Shown piece after piece: positions 1 through 10,689 of a stretch of DNA of 64,000 nt. This DNA is from Rosellinia necatrix (taxonomy: Eukaryota > Ascomycota > Sordariomycetes > Xylariales > Xylariaceae), in assembly GCA_021209875.1 (NCBI GenBank), contig JAGYVD010000005.1, positions 3,138,001-3,202,000 on the forward strand, given 5' to 3'. The notes below the pieces were generated by a model that made no database searches, was not told the DNA's origin, and was given only the letters and a program-made list of their open reading frames with translations. The translations under genes and the position numbers were made by a program. The number at the start of each line of letters is the position of its first letter. Position 1 is the stretch's first letter.

Positions 1-999
1 TGCCAACATCGCCGACATCGCCGCCATCTTTACCCCCGACTTGAGCTTGTTAGTTATATGTTCCCTTGAAACCCTGGGGTGAGCACCTGACCCTGTATCG
101 TTTACCTTGTCTCGATTACGCTTTTCACTAGCATCTATTACCATCTACCTAGGTCCCAACTTCCTAGGTCCCAACTTGCTTTACCTTGCCTCTAAATCCG
201 AAAGACTCCACCGAGACCGAATGTTGCTTATGGTCCCTATTTGCCACCTAGCCAATAGGAGACGCAATTTCTATGTGTCAGCCTCACCGCCTCACCGGCA
301 TTACCGGGGTCGTTTCAAGGTGCCCAGGGCAAGCCACGCCCAGGGACCGTAAAGGAGACCATTCTTTCAGACGAGTATTAGGTAACTTTACGTGCGACTC
401 GCGAATATTAACAACATGCGATAGCGGCCCTAGAACGCGTGTCACCGGCCCTATTTACGGAACTTTGGTACCTTTGATTGTATCATATAAAGGTAGACAG
501 TATGGATTTGTATCATATATAGAAATAGACAGTACGAAAGCTCCTATATTTGGTCCGGGCCCACATAAGCCGTGTGTAATAATTACTAAGATAGGCCCCG
601 AAGGGTCATAACGACACTGAGGGCCGCACGCGGGTCCGCAAATACACCAGGTCTGAAGAGAAAACCCTCATGAAGTTGAATTTATAAGGCGGCTGGTCAT
701 GGCCTGCCCAGGCTACTCCCCCGTTTAAAGCCGTACAAAGCCGTCTAAAGATGTCTGAGGCTGTCTAAGGCTATCTAATGCTGTATAATGCTATCTAAAT
801 GCTGTATAATGCTGTATAATGCTCTTTTACGGTGTCTAGAGATGCCTGGAGATATTCATAGGTGCTCTTGAAAGAAGCGAGCACGTGCGTGATCCCTAGA
901 ACTCCAGAATAAGATCTAGAGTACTATGTTGTGATTTTCCCCCCTGCTCGGGCATGTATGCCCCTCGACAATGAAGTTCTGGCCATCGCGGTCATAGTC
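1..999. other. left-edge intergenic DNA
   Basis: No gene could be supported. The first 90 bases have an open frame of about 29 codons ending in TGA at about 90, which could be the tail of a gene off the left edge, but it has no recognisable motif. The phrase CTAGGTCCCAACTT occurs twice in tandem near 150-180. An imperfect tandem array lies at 727-825 and is listed separately. Confidence 0.5.
727..825. repeat. imperfect short tandem array
   Basis: About nine degenerate copies of a 10-12 base unit of the form RATGCTGTMTAA run head to tail. The left copies read GCCGTCTAAA and GGCTGTCTAA, and the right copies read ATGCTGTATA. The left-to-right drift looks mostly like C-to-T change, which would fit repeat decay. 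It lies about 175 bases beyond the stop of the minus-strand transporter gene. Confidence 0.6.
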
Positions 1000-2783
1000 T
1001 TAACATTCCGTGTCCTCGCCGCTCGCGACCCCCTCGGACGAGTTGTGGCCGCTCTCGTGGGACCCCTTGGTCACGATGTACTGGCTGCGGGCCTTGATCC
1101 TGTCGCCGTACTTGAAGAGGACCCAGGGGATGGGAACGAGGGCGATGGAGACGAAGCCCAGCAGGCTGCTGGCCCAGCCGATGCCGAGGGCGGTGAAGAC
1201 CTGGACGATGAAGAGCGGGAAGGCGCCGCCGCCGGCGTAGCGGAGCAGGCTGTTGGCGCTGAGGGCGCTGGCGCCGTGCAGGGCGCCGTACGAGTTCATG
1301 ATGTAGAGGGCGCCGCTGCTGTAGACCATGATGTTGCCGACGGCGAAGGGGACGGCGGCGACGACGGAGCTGGGCCAGGACACGCGCGCGTCGGCCGACC
1401 ACCCGAACCAGAACAGGCTCGCCGGGTTGAGCACGCAGCCCACCATGGCGCCGTACAGCCGGTACTCGGACGGCACCGCGCCGACGCCGTACCGCGCCTC
1501 GAGCGCCGGGTACGTGCGGCGGTCGATGGCGACGACGGCGACGAACCCGATGACGCAGCCCAGCGCGACCGAGATGAAGGTCAGCCCCTGCTGACCGGGC
1601 GAGAAGCCGTACTGCGTCCGGAAGACGTAGGGGAACGCGGCGAAGAAGCTGTAGAACACGGCGAAGTTGAACGCCATGTAGATCGTCATGAACAGCACGA
1701 TCGACTCGGTGAACAGCATCCGGAACGGCTTCAGCACCACCCGCCGCACGATCGCCCCCGACGGCAGGGCCACTTTCGGCACGCTCGACGACAACGACGA
1801 AGACGACGACTGCTGCTGCTGCTGCTCTGCCGCGAGGGACTGCTTCTCTGTGCGGTTGCGCTTCGCGAGGATGGTCTTCTTGTACGTCTCGAATTGCGGG
1901 AGCGCGTATAAGTAGTTAAACGCCACCATGAACAGGATGACCCATTCGAGCCATCGGAAGCCTTTGGCCTCGCTCAGGAAGCCGCCGATGACAGGCCCTA
2001 GAAAAAAGAAAAAAAAAAGAACGAATTAGTCAAAATGAGGCCATTGTCGTAGAGAGAGAGAGAAGTGGCGTTGCTTGCACAGGGACATCAGGTACGTACC
2101 GAGGGCCGGCCCGAGGAAAGGCGAGACGAAGTAGAAGGGGTAGACGAAGCCGGCCTGGGCGGGGGGCCAGAGGTCGGCGTTGGTGCCGCCGCCGACGGAG
2201 ACGACGGCGCTGCCGAAGAAGCCGGCGAGGAAGCGCGTGACGGCCAGCGTCGCGAAGTTGGGCGCCAGCCCCGAGCCCAGGATGAACAGGCCGAACACGG
2301 GCACCGTCGTCAGGTACACCACCCGCCGCCCGTAGTACTCGCTGACCGGCGCCGCGATGGCCGCCCCGAGCCCCAGCGCCCACAGGAACAGCGAGAGCCC
2401 CAGCAGCGAGGCGGTGCGCGACACCCCGAACCGCTGCGACACGTCGTCGGCGCCTGACGTGTAGATCGAGGACGCGAAAGACCTGTTCTCCCCCCACCAC
2501 CCCGTTTGGTTAACTCAGGTTCAGTCAAAATCCAGTATCCCGAAAACAACTTCTTTCTTTCTTTCTTTTTTTTTCTGTTTTCGTTTTTCTGGGCATTCTC
2601 TGGGCATTCTCAGCCGTGGCACCGCCAGCATACTCACACGTTTATGCACAGGAATACCGGAACGCTTGTCATGTAGATGCGCTTCCACAGCGGCCAATTG
2701 TAAGGGCAGTCCGGGTCGTCTGGTCCCCGCCAATCATCGTCTGCCTGCAAATGCTGCTGCTGCTGCTGCTGCACGTCCGCCAT
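1000..2783 (-). CDS. MFS drug/polyamine H+ antiporter (DHA1 family)
   Basis: Predicted plasma-membrane exporter of drugs, polyamines or metabolites by proton antiport. Exons 2783-2638, 2482-2100 and 1997-1000 join in frame to 508 aa. The N-terminal cytosolic tail carries a Gln6 run, then GPDDPDCPYNWPLWKR, the usual PxNW entry to helix 1 in this family. Exon 2 holds motif A (PVSEYYGRRVVYL) and the loop up to GPALG. Exon 3 restarts at PVIGGFLSEAKGFRWLEW and has the late-family signature LFWFGWSADARVSWPSSVV and a C-terminal PIPWVLFKYGDRIKARS. A Gln/Ser run lies in the central cytosolic loop. Splice sites are GTGAGT/CAG and GTACGT/TAG. The family (yeast Tpo/Flu1, fungal Bcr/CflA type) is clear; the substrate cannot be read from sequence. 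A second DHA1 gene of different sequence lies at 14557-16582. Confidence 0.9.
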
Positions 2784-4569
2784 CGTTGACAACAAACCGA
2801 ATGGAATGCCAGTTTACGAAAAGGTGATTTTTGGCATTATCATTCGAGCATGAAAAAAGTTTTCTTCAGCGTGACTATGTCACAGGGCGATGGCAAAATT
2901 TTTTTTAATTTTTTTATTTCCCATTCTATTTTCTTATTTTCATTATTATTTCTTTCTGTTTTCCATTCCGGCAACGGCGAAATTCGGGGCATAACCGGCT
3001 GGCGGCTGACTGTACTGTTCCGGGACTTTGCATGTTATGTCTACGCTTAAAGCCGTGACCGATCTTCGTTAATCATTAGCAGCGCCTCTCGTATATTCTA
3101 CCAGTGCTCAAGGCCGTGCGTGCTACCATGGTGTTCTATGTACAGTAGTTAGTTACATACATACACATGCACTGCATTCTCATACATACATCCATACCTT
3201 TGCCGCTCGTCGCATACCCGTGCCAACACTACCCCTGCAGGATATCCTTGAGGTACTTGCACGATGGTGGCCTTAACCAGGTCGAGCCAGGGTTAGGACA
3301 GGCAACTAATGAATTTAAAAACGTAAGAGTAAATAACAGAGGAGGTATTTATGTGTAGTTGCTGTTATGTTACAATGGGGGGGAAGGGTCCACACTTGCA
3401 CGCTTCTCGCTTCTACATCATACCCCTGTGCAGGAGCATCGATGCTCCTCCTCGTTACAGGGACTCCAAGAATCTTGCATCCTGAGGGTTCCTTTGGCTG
3501 GGCCCTGCATGAGGGCATACATGTGCTATGGTTGATTGTATAGGGCTGAGCTTCGTCGATACCCGTGGTCGCGCGGGATAGTTGTCTCATCACAGAAAAC
3601 GAGCCTCAATGGAACATCGCCCTGTTCCTGCACAGTATAAACGACTACTAGAAGCCACTGACGTCAGCCTAGTTGTGGCGTTTTTTGGTATTTTTTTAGT
3701 GGGCCAAGAAAAATTGCACTGTGTTGTATTTGAAAAGTGAAAAGGGGGTCAGTGACTGTTTTCTGATATCGATGGCTCCTATATTTCTGCCCAACGCAGG
3801 TTGCATTGTGACAAACGGACGTCCAAGCTACCGTACGGCACTCTCGGCATTTAATGATGTTTGACGAGGGGATCAAATATGAAAAGCAACTTGAGGCGCG
3901 GCAATCCAATCGTCCGTCTAGGCTCTTGCAGATGTTGAGCCTTGGTACATCCAGGGTACGTAATTAGCCCATCGTTGGTCTATGAATGAAAAGCAACCTT
4001 GGTGCATCAAGTGAAATCACTGGCCTACCAGTTCGCCGCAGATGACGAGTTGTTGGAGACGATGAGTTGTGTCACATTCAGAGTACGTAATTACCCCATC
4101 ATCGATCGGGCAAAGTTGCTTTTTGGAATGCAGTCTACCTGCGTATGCAATGTAGTGTAAGCCTTGAGGCGCCGAGGGTCCTGCGGCTTGCCGGAAACAT
4201 CTGTGTGTGCAGATTGTCATGTATGGCGACTTCTTCCAGTCCCGGTATTGGCCCGGATGGTTTGCCGCAAGGGTACCGAAGAAACAGGTGAGCGGAGTTA
4301 CTTACCTAAGATATTGCCATGTTTGGTACACATCATCGCCCAGACGCAGTCTCAGCGGCCCACCACGCCGCAGTGCATGGCATCTACCTGAACCCGGTCG
4401 CCCATGGTAGTGTAGGGAATCGCAAGTAGATCCCAATGGAGCTAGAATAGGTCGCGAGCATCTGATAGTTCGATGACTGTCAAACAGTCCCCGCCTCAAC
4501 TTTAGGAAGTAGCTCTGATTAGAAGCAGGACGATTTGAGGCCGGGCTATAATACGGATGAGATGGTCCG
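2784..4569. other. intergenic DNA between divergent genes
   Basis: This 1.8 kb separates the minus-strand MFS gene from the plus-strand fusion enzyme, so it must hold both promoters. Short open frames here show no family features. T-rich runs occur near 2895-2960. A phrase of the type GTGYCACATYCAGRGTACGTAATTA appears in two related copies around 3935-3970 and 4060-4095. No confident regulatory site could be named. Confidence 0.5.
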
Positions 4570-7368
4570 ATGTTGAGTGCTCTCGTTGCCCCTGACAGCC
4601 ACCTAGCTCGACACCGTCCCTCTTCGTTTTCCATCCAGAATCTTCAAGCAGCAAGTCGCACGGAGCCAAACATGAAGATTTTCGTCACTGCTAGTCTTCC
4701 ATCCTTTCAAATTAGGGCTAGCCAGTCCACATACTTCCTCTTCAGCGATGTTCACTCCGATCTCTTAACCCCATTGACCGGTCCACAGGCGGTGGACGTG
4801 TGGATCTGCAATGGTGAAGAAGTGACCGGAGACTTGGTAGAGCGGTGGGTCAGCCAGGCTCCCCATGTCCCCAAGTCAATGCTCGTGGAAAACTCGGCCA
4901 CTATTCCCCGACTGCAAGAATACGCCAAAGGTCGTGTGGCTGAGGTGGCTGGATTCCCCCAGCGGCTGCCAAATGTATCGGCGGCGGAATGGGAAGAGTC
5001 GGTCGTCCGGAATGCTGAGATGCTATACGCTCGAGCCCGCGCTAACGCCGGGACTCGCCGGGTGAGCGTGAACGGAACGGAGCGCCATGCCCGTGAGACT
5101 ACCGTTTTGCTCGTCGGTGCCGGTATCATGAATTTGATGACCGCCCGGGTTCTGGCCGAGCAGGGCTATCGGGTGCGGGTTGTGGACCAAGGCCCAGACC
5201 CTCGGTCTTGCCAAGACAAAGACTGGACTTGCCTAGGCGTCACTAGCGGCGGTCACAATGCCCGTATGTTCACCAACACCGAGGCGGATAGCTACAATGA
5301 GCAGGATAGCGAGCTTTACCAGGACATGCAGTCCATTTTCCGGAAAAGCGTCCGCAACGGTGGATGGAGCGTGAAGCTACCTGAACAATTTACCGCCGCC
5401 GAACATGCCTGGGTGAGTGCTTTTGAGCGCGTCCCAGGTTGGATGGCTGCGGCTTTCAAGAAAAACATCCATGAGGTGAATGTCGAATCCGGAAAGATCT
5501 GGAAGGAGCTCGTGAGCTCCGTTCCTCAGCTGTTTGAAGACGTAGGATTCCGTAAGGATATTATACGTCTATATGCTGAACCAGTCGCCGTGGACGCATC
5601 CATTCAGTTGAACCGCAAGCTTGGTGCACTTCTGCAGACTCCACCTCTCCCAGAGTTCCTGAAGGAGTACCCCGGGTTCCGCGACGCGGCCAAGTCAGAC
5701 GCGCTCGCGGGAGCCCTCACAGTGGATGGATTCACGGTAAATGTTCACCTCTTCATGGCTAAGTTGTTGAACTATATCACTGCTCTGGGCGGTGAGTTTA
5801 TCTGGAACTGTGAGGTTCAAAGTATTCAGCGCGATGCCAATGGTGTGGTGAGCACGCTTACATCAAACAAAGGGAAGCTAGAAGCCGACCACTTCGTGGT
5901 AAGCCCTGGCACGACGGGCAACGCATTGCTGAAGGGCACAGCCTGCGAGAACCTGATCCATGGTGTTCTGGGTATATGGTTACAAATACCGAATGTAGGG
6001 CTGCAGATTCGGCATTCCATGAAAATCCATAGGCGTGGTCACAAGGTCGAGGATATCAACGTAACCGTGGCTAAGGACAAGAACACAGGCGAAGATATCC
6101 TTATCTTCGGAGGCGCGTACGGTTACGTCGGGTTGGGCCGTCCAGCGCCCGATTCGCCGGAAATGGACGCTTTGTATGCTGAGCTGGAGGAGGTGGCGCG
6201 CATTTACTTCCCAGAGGGTTACGCGGCAGCGAAGAAGCGCGGGCCGACGTGCATGTACCCGGGTGGGCATCGTAAATACTGCGTCCGACCTTTTACGCCT
6301 ACCGGGCTCGGAGTTTTCGAGAAGATCCCCACGGCGCGTGGTGGCCAGCTGATCATCACTGGCGGCAACAATACGGGTGGCTTTGCACAGGCGCCGGCCG
6401 TGGCGCGCGCGGTGTTGCGGTCGTTCATGGGTGAACATGATCCTATTCACGTACTGTTCCATCCCGACCGCGGTAAACAGCCTCGCCCCGTGGGCGGCAC
6501 ACTAGCGCTACTTGGGGGCCAGACGATGGGCGCCGGAGCCCGGCAACCGCTGAAGCTGCTCCTCCTTTGCTCAGACGGCCCCCAGCACCGCTACCTACGT
6601 TACCGAGCGGACCAAGCCTTCCCCGGCTACCGCTGTATCCAGGAAACAAGCAACGGACAAATCCGCGAACTGTGGAACAAGGGCCGCATTGCCGATGCAT
6701 GCTGGCAGCGGTACCACGGGCTTCGCCGTACCCTCTTGGGCCATGACGTCCAGCGCAAGGCCTACTTCGACGATATGGTGCCCCAGGACTACGTATTGCC
6801 CGAGCCGGATCTCGTTGTCAGCACCGTCAACTGTAGTGACGTGTGGGATGCCGTGGAGAAGTGGCAGCCCGACCTGACGATCGTCTCGGGCACGAAGTTC
6901 ATCGGCAAGAAGCTAATCGCACGCGGGGGGCTCATGATCAACTTGCACACGGGCTACCTGCCCGAGTACAAGGGGAACCATTGCATCTTCTTCGCGCTAT
7001 ATGACGGGGCAACGGACAAGGTCGCATCGACGCTCCACCAGCTGACATCGAGCCTGGACGGGGGGGCCATTCTAGATAGGGTGTTCCCGCCGATCCTACC
7101 GACGGATACCGAGGAGACGCTGTACACGAAGTGTCTTGCCATGTCGATGGACAAGTGCATGGAGTATATCGAGCGGGTGTCAAGAGGGGAGCAGCTCAAT
7201 TTCTTGCCCCAACAGGCACAGGGGAAGACATTCCGACATCGAGATCGTACACCGCTGAAAGAGTTACGGCTATGGTTGAAATCAGACGCGAAAGCGCCTT
7301 GGCTCTTGTCGTGTTGCCTCCTCGCCACCTTGGTGGTTGCCTTTGCTCTAGTCCCTACGAATAGGTAG
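4570..7368 (+). CDS. FAD-dependent oxidoreductase fused to formyltransferase, C-terminal membrane anchor
   Basis: Single uninterrupted frame of 932 codons. Residues 1-175 are not recognised. Residues 179-205 form a Rossmann dinucleotide fold (VLLVGAGIMNLMTARVLAEQ; the third motif glycine is Asn, GAGIMN), followed by a DAO-type FAD oxidoreductase body to about residue 618, with GGNNTGGFAQAPAVARAV closing the FAD fold. A linker leads to a PurN/Fmt-like formyltransferase from about 661 (LKLLLLCSDGPQHRYL). Its active-site Asn791 and His793 lie in MINLHTGYLPEYKGNH and Asp830 in SSLDGGAIL, so the catalytic triad is complete. Residues about 909-928 form one hydrophobic helix at the extreme C terminus, suggesting tail anchoring. 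Likely role (inference): oxidation of an amino substrate coupled to N-formyl transfer from formyl-tetrahydrofolate. Met35 at 4672 has a better start context (A at -3) and could be the true start. Lack of introns and fused bacterial-type domains hint at gene transfer. Confidence 0.85.
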   Translation: MLSALVAPDSHLARHRPSSFSIQNLQAASRTEPNMKIFVTASLPSFQIRASQSTYFLFSDVHSDLLTPLTGPQAVDVWICNGEEVTGDLVERWVSQAPHVPKSMLVENSATIPRLQEYAKGRVAEVAGFPQRLPNVSAAEWEESVVRNAEMLYARARANAGTRRVSVNGTERHARETTVLLVGAGIMNLMTARVLAEQGYRVRVVDQGPDPRSCQDKDWTCLGVTSGGHNARMFTNTEADSYNEQDSELYQDMQSIFRKSVRNGGWSVKLPEQFTAAEHAWVSAFERVPGWMAAAFKKNIHEVNVESGKIWKELVSSVPQLFEDVGFRKDIIRLYAEPVAVDASIQLNRKLGALLQTPPLPEFLKEYPGFRDAAKSDALAGALTVDGFTVNVHLFMAKLLNYITALGGEFIWNCEVQSIQRDANGVVSTLTSNKGKLEADHFVVSPGTTGNALLKGTACENLIHGVLGIWLQIPNVGLQIRHSMKIHRRGHKVEDINVTVAKDKNTGEDILIFGGAYGYVGLGRPAPDSPEMDALYAELEEVARIYFPEGYAAAKKRGPTCMYPGGHRKYCVRPFTPTGLGVFEKIPTARGGQLIITGGNNTGGFAQAPAVARAVLRSFMGEHDPIHVLFHPDRGKQPRPVGGTLALLGGQTMGAGARQPLKLLLLCSDGPQHRYLRYRADQAFPGYRCIQETSNGQIRELWNKGRIADACWQRYHGLRRTLLGHDVQRKAYFDDMVPQDYVLPEPDLVVSTVNCSDVWDAVEKWQPDLTIVSGTKFIGKKLIARGGLMINLHTGYLPEYKGNHCIFFALYDGATDKVASTLHQLTSSLDGGAILDRVFPPILPTDTEETLYTKCLAMSMDKCMEYIERVSRGEQLNFLPQQAQGKTFRHRDRTPLKELRLWLKSDAKAPWLLSCCLLATLVVAFALVPTNR

Positions 7369-8514
7369 CCGATTAGCAGATGCGAAGTGTGGGGGTAGTT
7401 AGGAATTTTATGGTAAAGCGGAGGCCGGCAGCTCGGAATCCATGGTGGTCAGAGGGGCAGAAATCAGTGGGCCCTGCCGGACCGTCACGATGAGTCAGCA
7501 GAGAGGCTTTCATTGGCAGGTCACATCAAAGTGGCAGATTGGCCCCATATTACATCACTTATAGTATGGTCTAAAAAAGGTAAGAGAGCAAAGTAGAAGA
7601 GGAAGACGAAGAACAAGAAAAAAAGAAGAGGGTTGAAGAAAAAGGAAAAATTTAGAAGAGGAAAAAAAAAAAAAAAAAAGGAGATGATGACAACGACGAG
7701 TATGAAAAGGATTAAACGGCTGAAAATGGAAAAGGAAAAGGGGATAAAGGGAAAATAAAAATGAAAAAGAGAAACGCTGATATGAGTCCAGGAACTGCTA
7801 GTTGTCAACAATCGACAACTAATCCAACATGTATAGACAAACCTTACATAGGCTTAGACTAGGTAGTCTATATATGAATAGTGACTGCCTGCAATTAACC
7901 TAATGAATGCCCTGATGAATGATGGTTTTCAGCCTACCTCGCGATATTACATTTTAGCATGGCAGTTCCTCTGCCTTGGGAGCTTTTGACAATTTACCAG
8001 GCCAAACACGACTACATGTTACCTAAGTTCCAGGATTGGGTGGTAATGCGCCGCGTTTTAGCATTTAGCGCCATCTCTGTTCCCGTTAGTATGGTGATAT
8101 ACATACATATGCAGTGCAACAGGCAACAGCTATTGCATATTCCGTAACATCTTAACTGCACACTGTTTTGCCGTTTTTGTGAGAAAGAGTAGATTAGCAA
8201 GCTTTCAATGATGATATCTCCATATTTTATATTCTTACGAGTATAGGTACAAAATCTATCGAGCAAGCTTGTGAGTCCCATAATACTCATGTTAACCCAA
8301 GGCAGGTACCTAAGGTAACTAACCGCATAGGTACCTGGTATCCGGGCATGCATATACCCCACATCATTAGGTACCCAAGTATCCCTTCAACTTCAGCTTC
8401 GATTTTACATGCCTTGAGGCATCTTTCCACCCAGAAGTAATGCTACGGGCAGCGAGGTCTAGCCTGTACATTTCCCACCGCAGTTACTCATAACCCTAGG
8501 CCAGGTAGGCGAGT
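7369..8514. other. intergenic DNA with polypurine tract
   Basis: Downstream of the fusion gene and upstream of the sugar transporter. The strand-asymmetric purine tract at 7572-7775 is listed separately. The rest has GGTACC/TAGGTACC motifs clustered at about 8300-8375. No coding potential was recognised. Confidence 0.5.
7572..7775 (+). repeat. polypurine tract, about 200 bases
   Basis: The plus strand is almost all A and G (GAAGAGGAAGACGAAG-like phrases plus an 18-base A run) with few pyrimidines. It starts about 200 bases after the stop codon of the fusion gene. Such tracts can form triplex DNA or slow polymerase. It could also be the transcription end region of either neighbour. Confidence 0.7.
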
Positions 8515-10281
8515 ATGTCGAGTCAGGCAGAGGCTCCGCTCCTGCGGCAGGACGGCGACTACGACCATGACCATGACCATGACCACGACCACGATCACGA
8601 CCACGATGGCGGCTTCGACGAGCCCTCCTTCGAAGACCTCGAAGCGCCGGCATCAGGCCATGACAACAACACCAACGCCAACAAGCGGGCCGGCGGGCTC
8701 GGGTATTTCGTCTGGCTATTGACATTGTCCGCGGCCATCAGCGGCCTCCTATTCGGATGTGTGCCGCCTCCGCCACCCCCCAACAGCACGACCGTGACAC
8801 GACACGCTCGCTAACCCACGCCCGCAGACGATACCGGGGTGATCTCCGCGACGCTCGTGTCCGTCGGCACCTCGCTCTCGGGGCGCGAGCTGACCTCGCT
8901 CGACAAGTCCATCATCACGTCCTCGACCTCGCTCTTCGCGCTGGTCGCGTCGCCGCTCTCGTCCGTCCTCGCCGACCGCCTCGGCCGCAAGCCCGTGATC
9001 CTGGTGGCCGACGTCCTCTTCGTCTTCGGCGCCCTGATCCAGGCCTCCGGCACCTCCGTGGCGCTCATGGTCCTCGGCCGCTCCGTCGTCGGCCTCGCCA
9101 TCGGCGCCGCCAGCTTCGTCACCCCGCTGTACCTCGCCGAGCTGGCCCCCGCCCGCCGCCGCGGCATGGTCGTCACCATGAACGTCCTCTCCATCACCCT
9201 GGGCCAGGCCGTCGCCTACGTCGTCGGCTGGCTGTTCGCCGCGTACGGCGACCCCGCCGCCGGCTGGAGGCTCATGGTCGGCGTCGGCGCCCTCCCCGCC
9301 CTCCTGCAGTGCCTCCTGCTCTTCTTCATGCCCGAGACCCCGCGCTGGCTGGTCAGGGCCGGGAGGTCCGGCGAGGCGCGCGCCATCGTTCGGAAGACCG
9401 CCGGTGGGGACCCCGTCGCGCTGCGGATGGTCGACAGCGTGTTGAAAGACATTGAAATCGAAGTCAGAGAGGAGGCGGAGGGGGTCAGCCTCGGTAATGG
9501 CGATGGTAGGAACCGCCGGAACTGGCCGAAGGGCTGGGAGGAGTTGTTGTTCGTACCCAAAAACAGGAGGGCGCTGACTATAGCCTGCTTACTTCAAGGC
9601 TTGCAGCAATTATGTGGTTTTGTAGGTGTTCTACACATGAATCGAGATCGCCGGGTCTGTTCGACGCAAATTTATTGCTAACCTTCCTCCCAGAACTCGC
9701 TAATGTACTTCTCAGCGACGATATTTCTCATGCTTGGTTTCGCCGTCCCGACTCTGACGTCGCTCACCGTTGCTGTTACGAATTTCGTCTTTACAGTCGC
9801 AGCGTTACTACTCATTGATAGGATAGGGAGGCGGCGGATTCTGCTGTATTCGATCCCGTTCATGGCTTTCGGGCTGCTCGCGACAGCCTTCGGCTTCCAC
9901 GCCTCGCCATCTGTCATCGCACGTGATGCCGGGCTGACGCAGGGCGCCGCCATGTTCATTCTCGTAAACATCATGGTCTACGTAGCCGCGTACGCGATCG
10001 GGCTTGGGAACGTTCCGTGGATGCAGAGCGAGCTCTTCCCACTCAACGTCCGCTCCCTAGGCAGCGGGCTGGCTACGGCGACGAATTGGCTAGCCAACTT
10101 CGTTGTCGGGTTGACTTTCTTGCCTCTTATGGACGCCCTCACTCCGACTTGGACCTTCGTGCTGTATGGTATCGTCTCCATTGCAGGGTGGATTGCCATC
10201 TGGTGTATATACCCCGAAACTGTAGGCTTAAGCCTCGAAGATGCTACTAGCTTACTCGAGCACGGTTGGGGAGTGAGATGA
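8515..10281 (+). CDS. MFS sugar transporter, myo-inositol type, Asp-His-rich N terminus
   Basis: Predicted plasma-membrane proton/polyol (probably myo-inositol) importer. Exons 8515-8758, 8828-9621 and 9694-10281 join to 541 aa. The first intron (donor GTGTGC) splits the Tyr codon of the family signature, giving LLFGYDTGVIS. Other family marks are ADRLGRKPVIL after helix 2, PETPRWLV before the central loop, LIDRIGRRRILLYS after helix 8 and PETVGLSLEDA near the end. Strong likeness to yeast Itr1/Itr2-type carriers (DTGVISATLVSVGTSLSG). The cytosolic N terminus is unusual: about residues 16-31 are eight alternating Asp-His pairs, a likely metal-binding or pH-sensing tail. Substrate by family only; other polyols are possible. 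Confidence 0.9.
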
Positions 10282-10341
10282 AGTGATAGATAGGGCTGGC
10301 CCGAAAACTCGCTCCCCGCTAGTGCGAAAGTAATAATAATA

Positions 10342-10343
10342 CT

Positions 10344-10377
<34 letters not shown>

Positions 10378-10382
10378 ATACA
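10342..10382. repeat. (TA)n microsatellite
   Basis: Mostly alternating T and A with two TGTATATG interruptions, about 60 bases past the sugar-transporter stop codon. Confidence 0.9.
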
Positions 10383-10689
10383 TAAGTACCAAATATACAT
10401 TCGAAAACCTCGAGATAGATAAACTGTTCGGGCTCATGGGGGAAATTCCCTATGCTGTGAGCCGCCGAATCTTGGGGACGTAATTATGGACTATATAGTC
10501 ATATAAATCACCCGCCACTACTGAAGCTGGGGCGATTGTCAGAGATCACGCATCCAAAGAAGTTTGAGGTTAGAGTATGTGGTTTGAACGTACGGCTGAT
10601 GCAATCCGTTCTTGATAGGGCTTCACACTTAGAAAGCTAGAGAGTTAATAAATAAGACTGCCTACCCTAAGTTCGTCTAGCCTGTTGAT

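Noticed and set aside
1..90. Possible 3' end of a gene cut by the left edge (frame ANIADIAAIFTPDLSLL)
   Set aside because: Only about 29 codons, simple-sequence GCCGACATC repeats, no motif.
931..1911. 326-codon plus-strand open frame
   Set aside because: Antisense of the DHA1 transporter exon; low-complexity Asp/Gly/Arg content.
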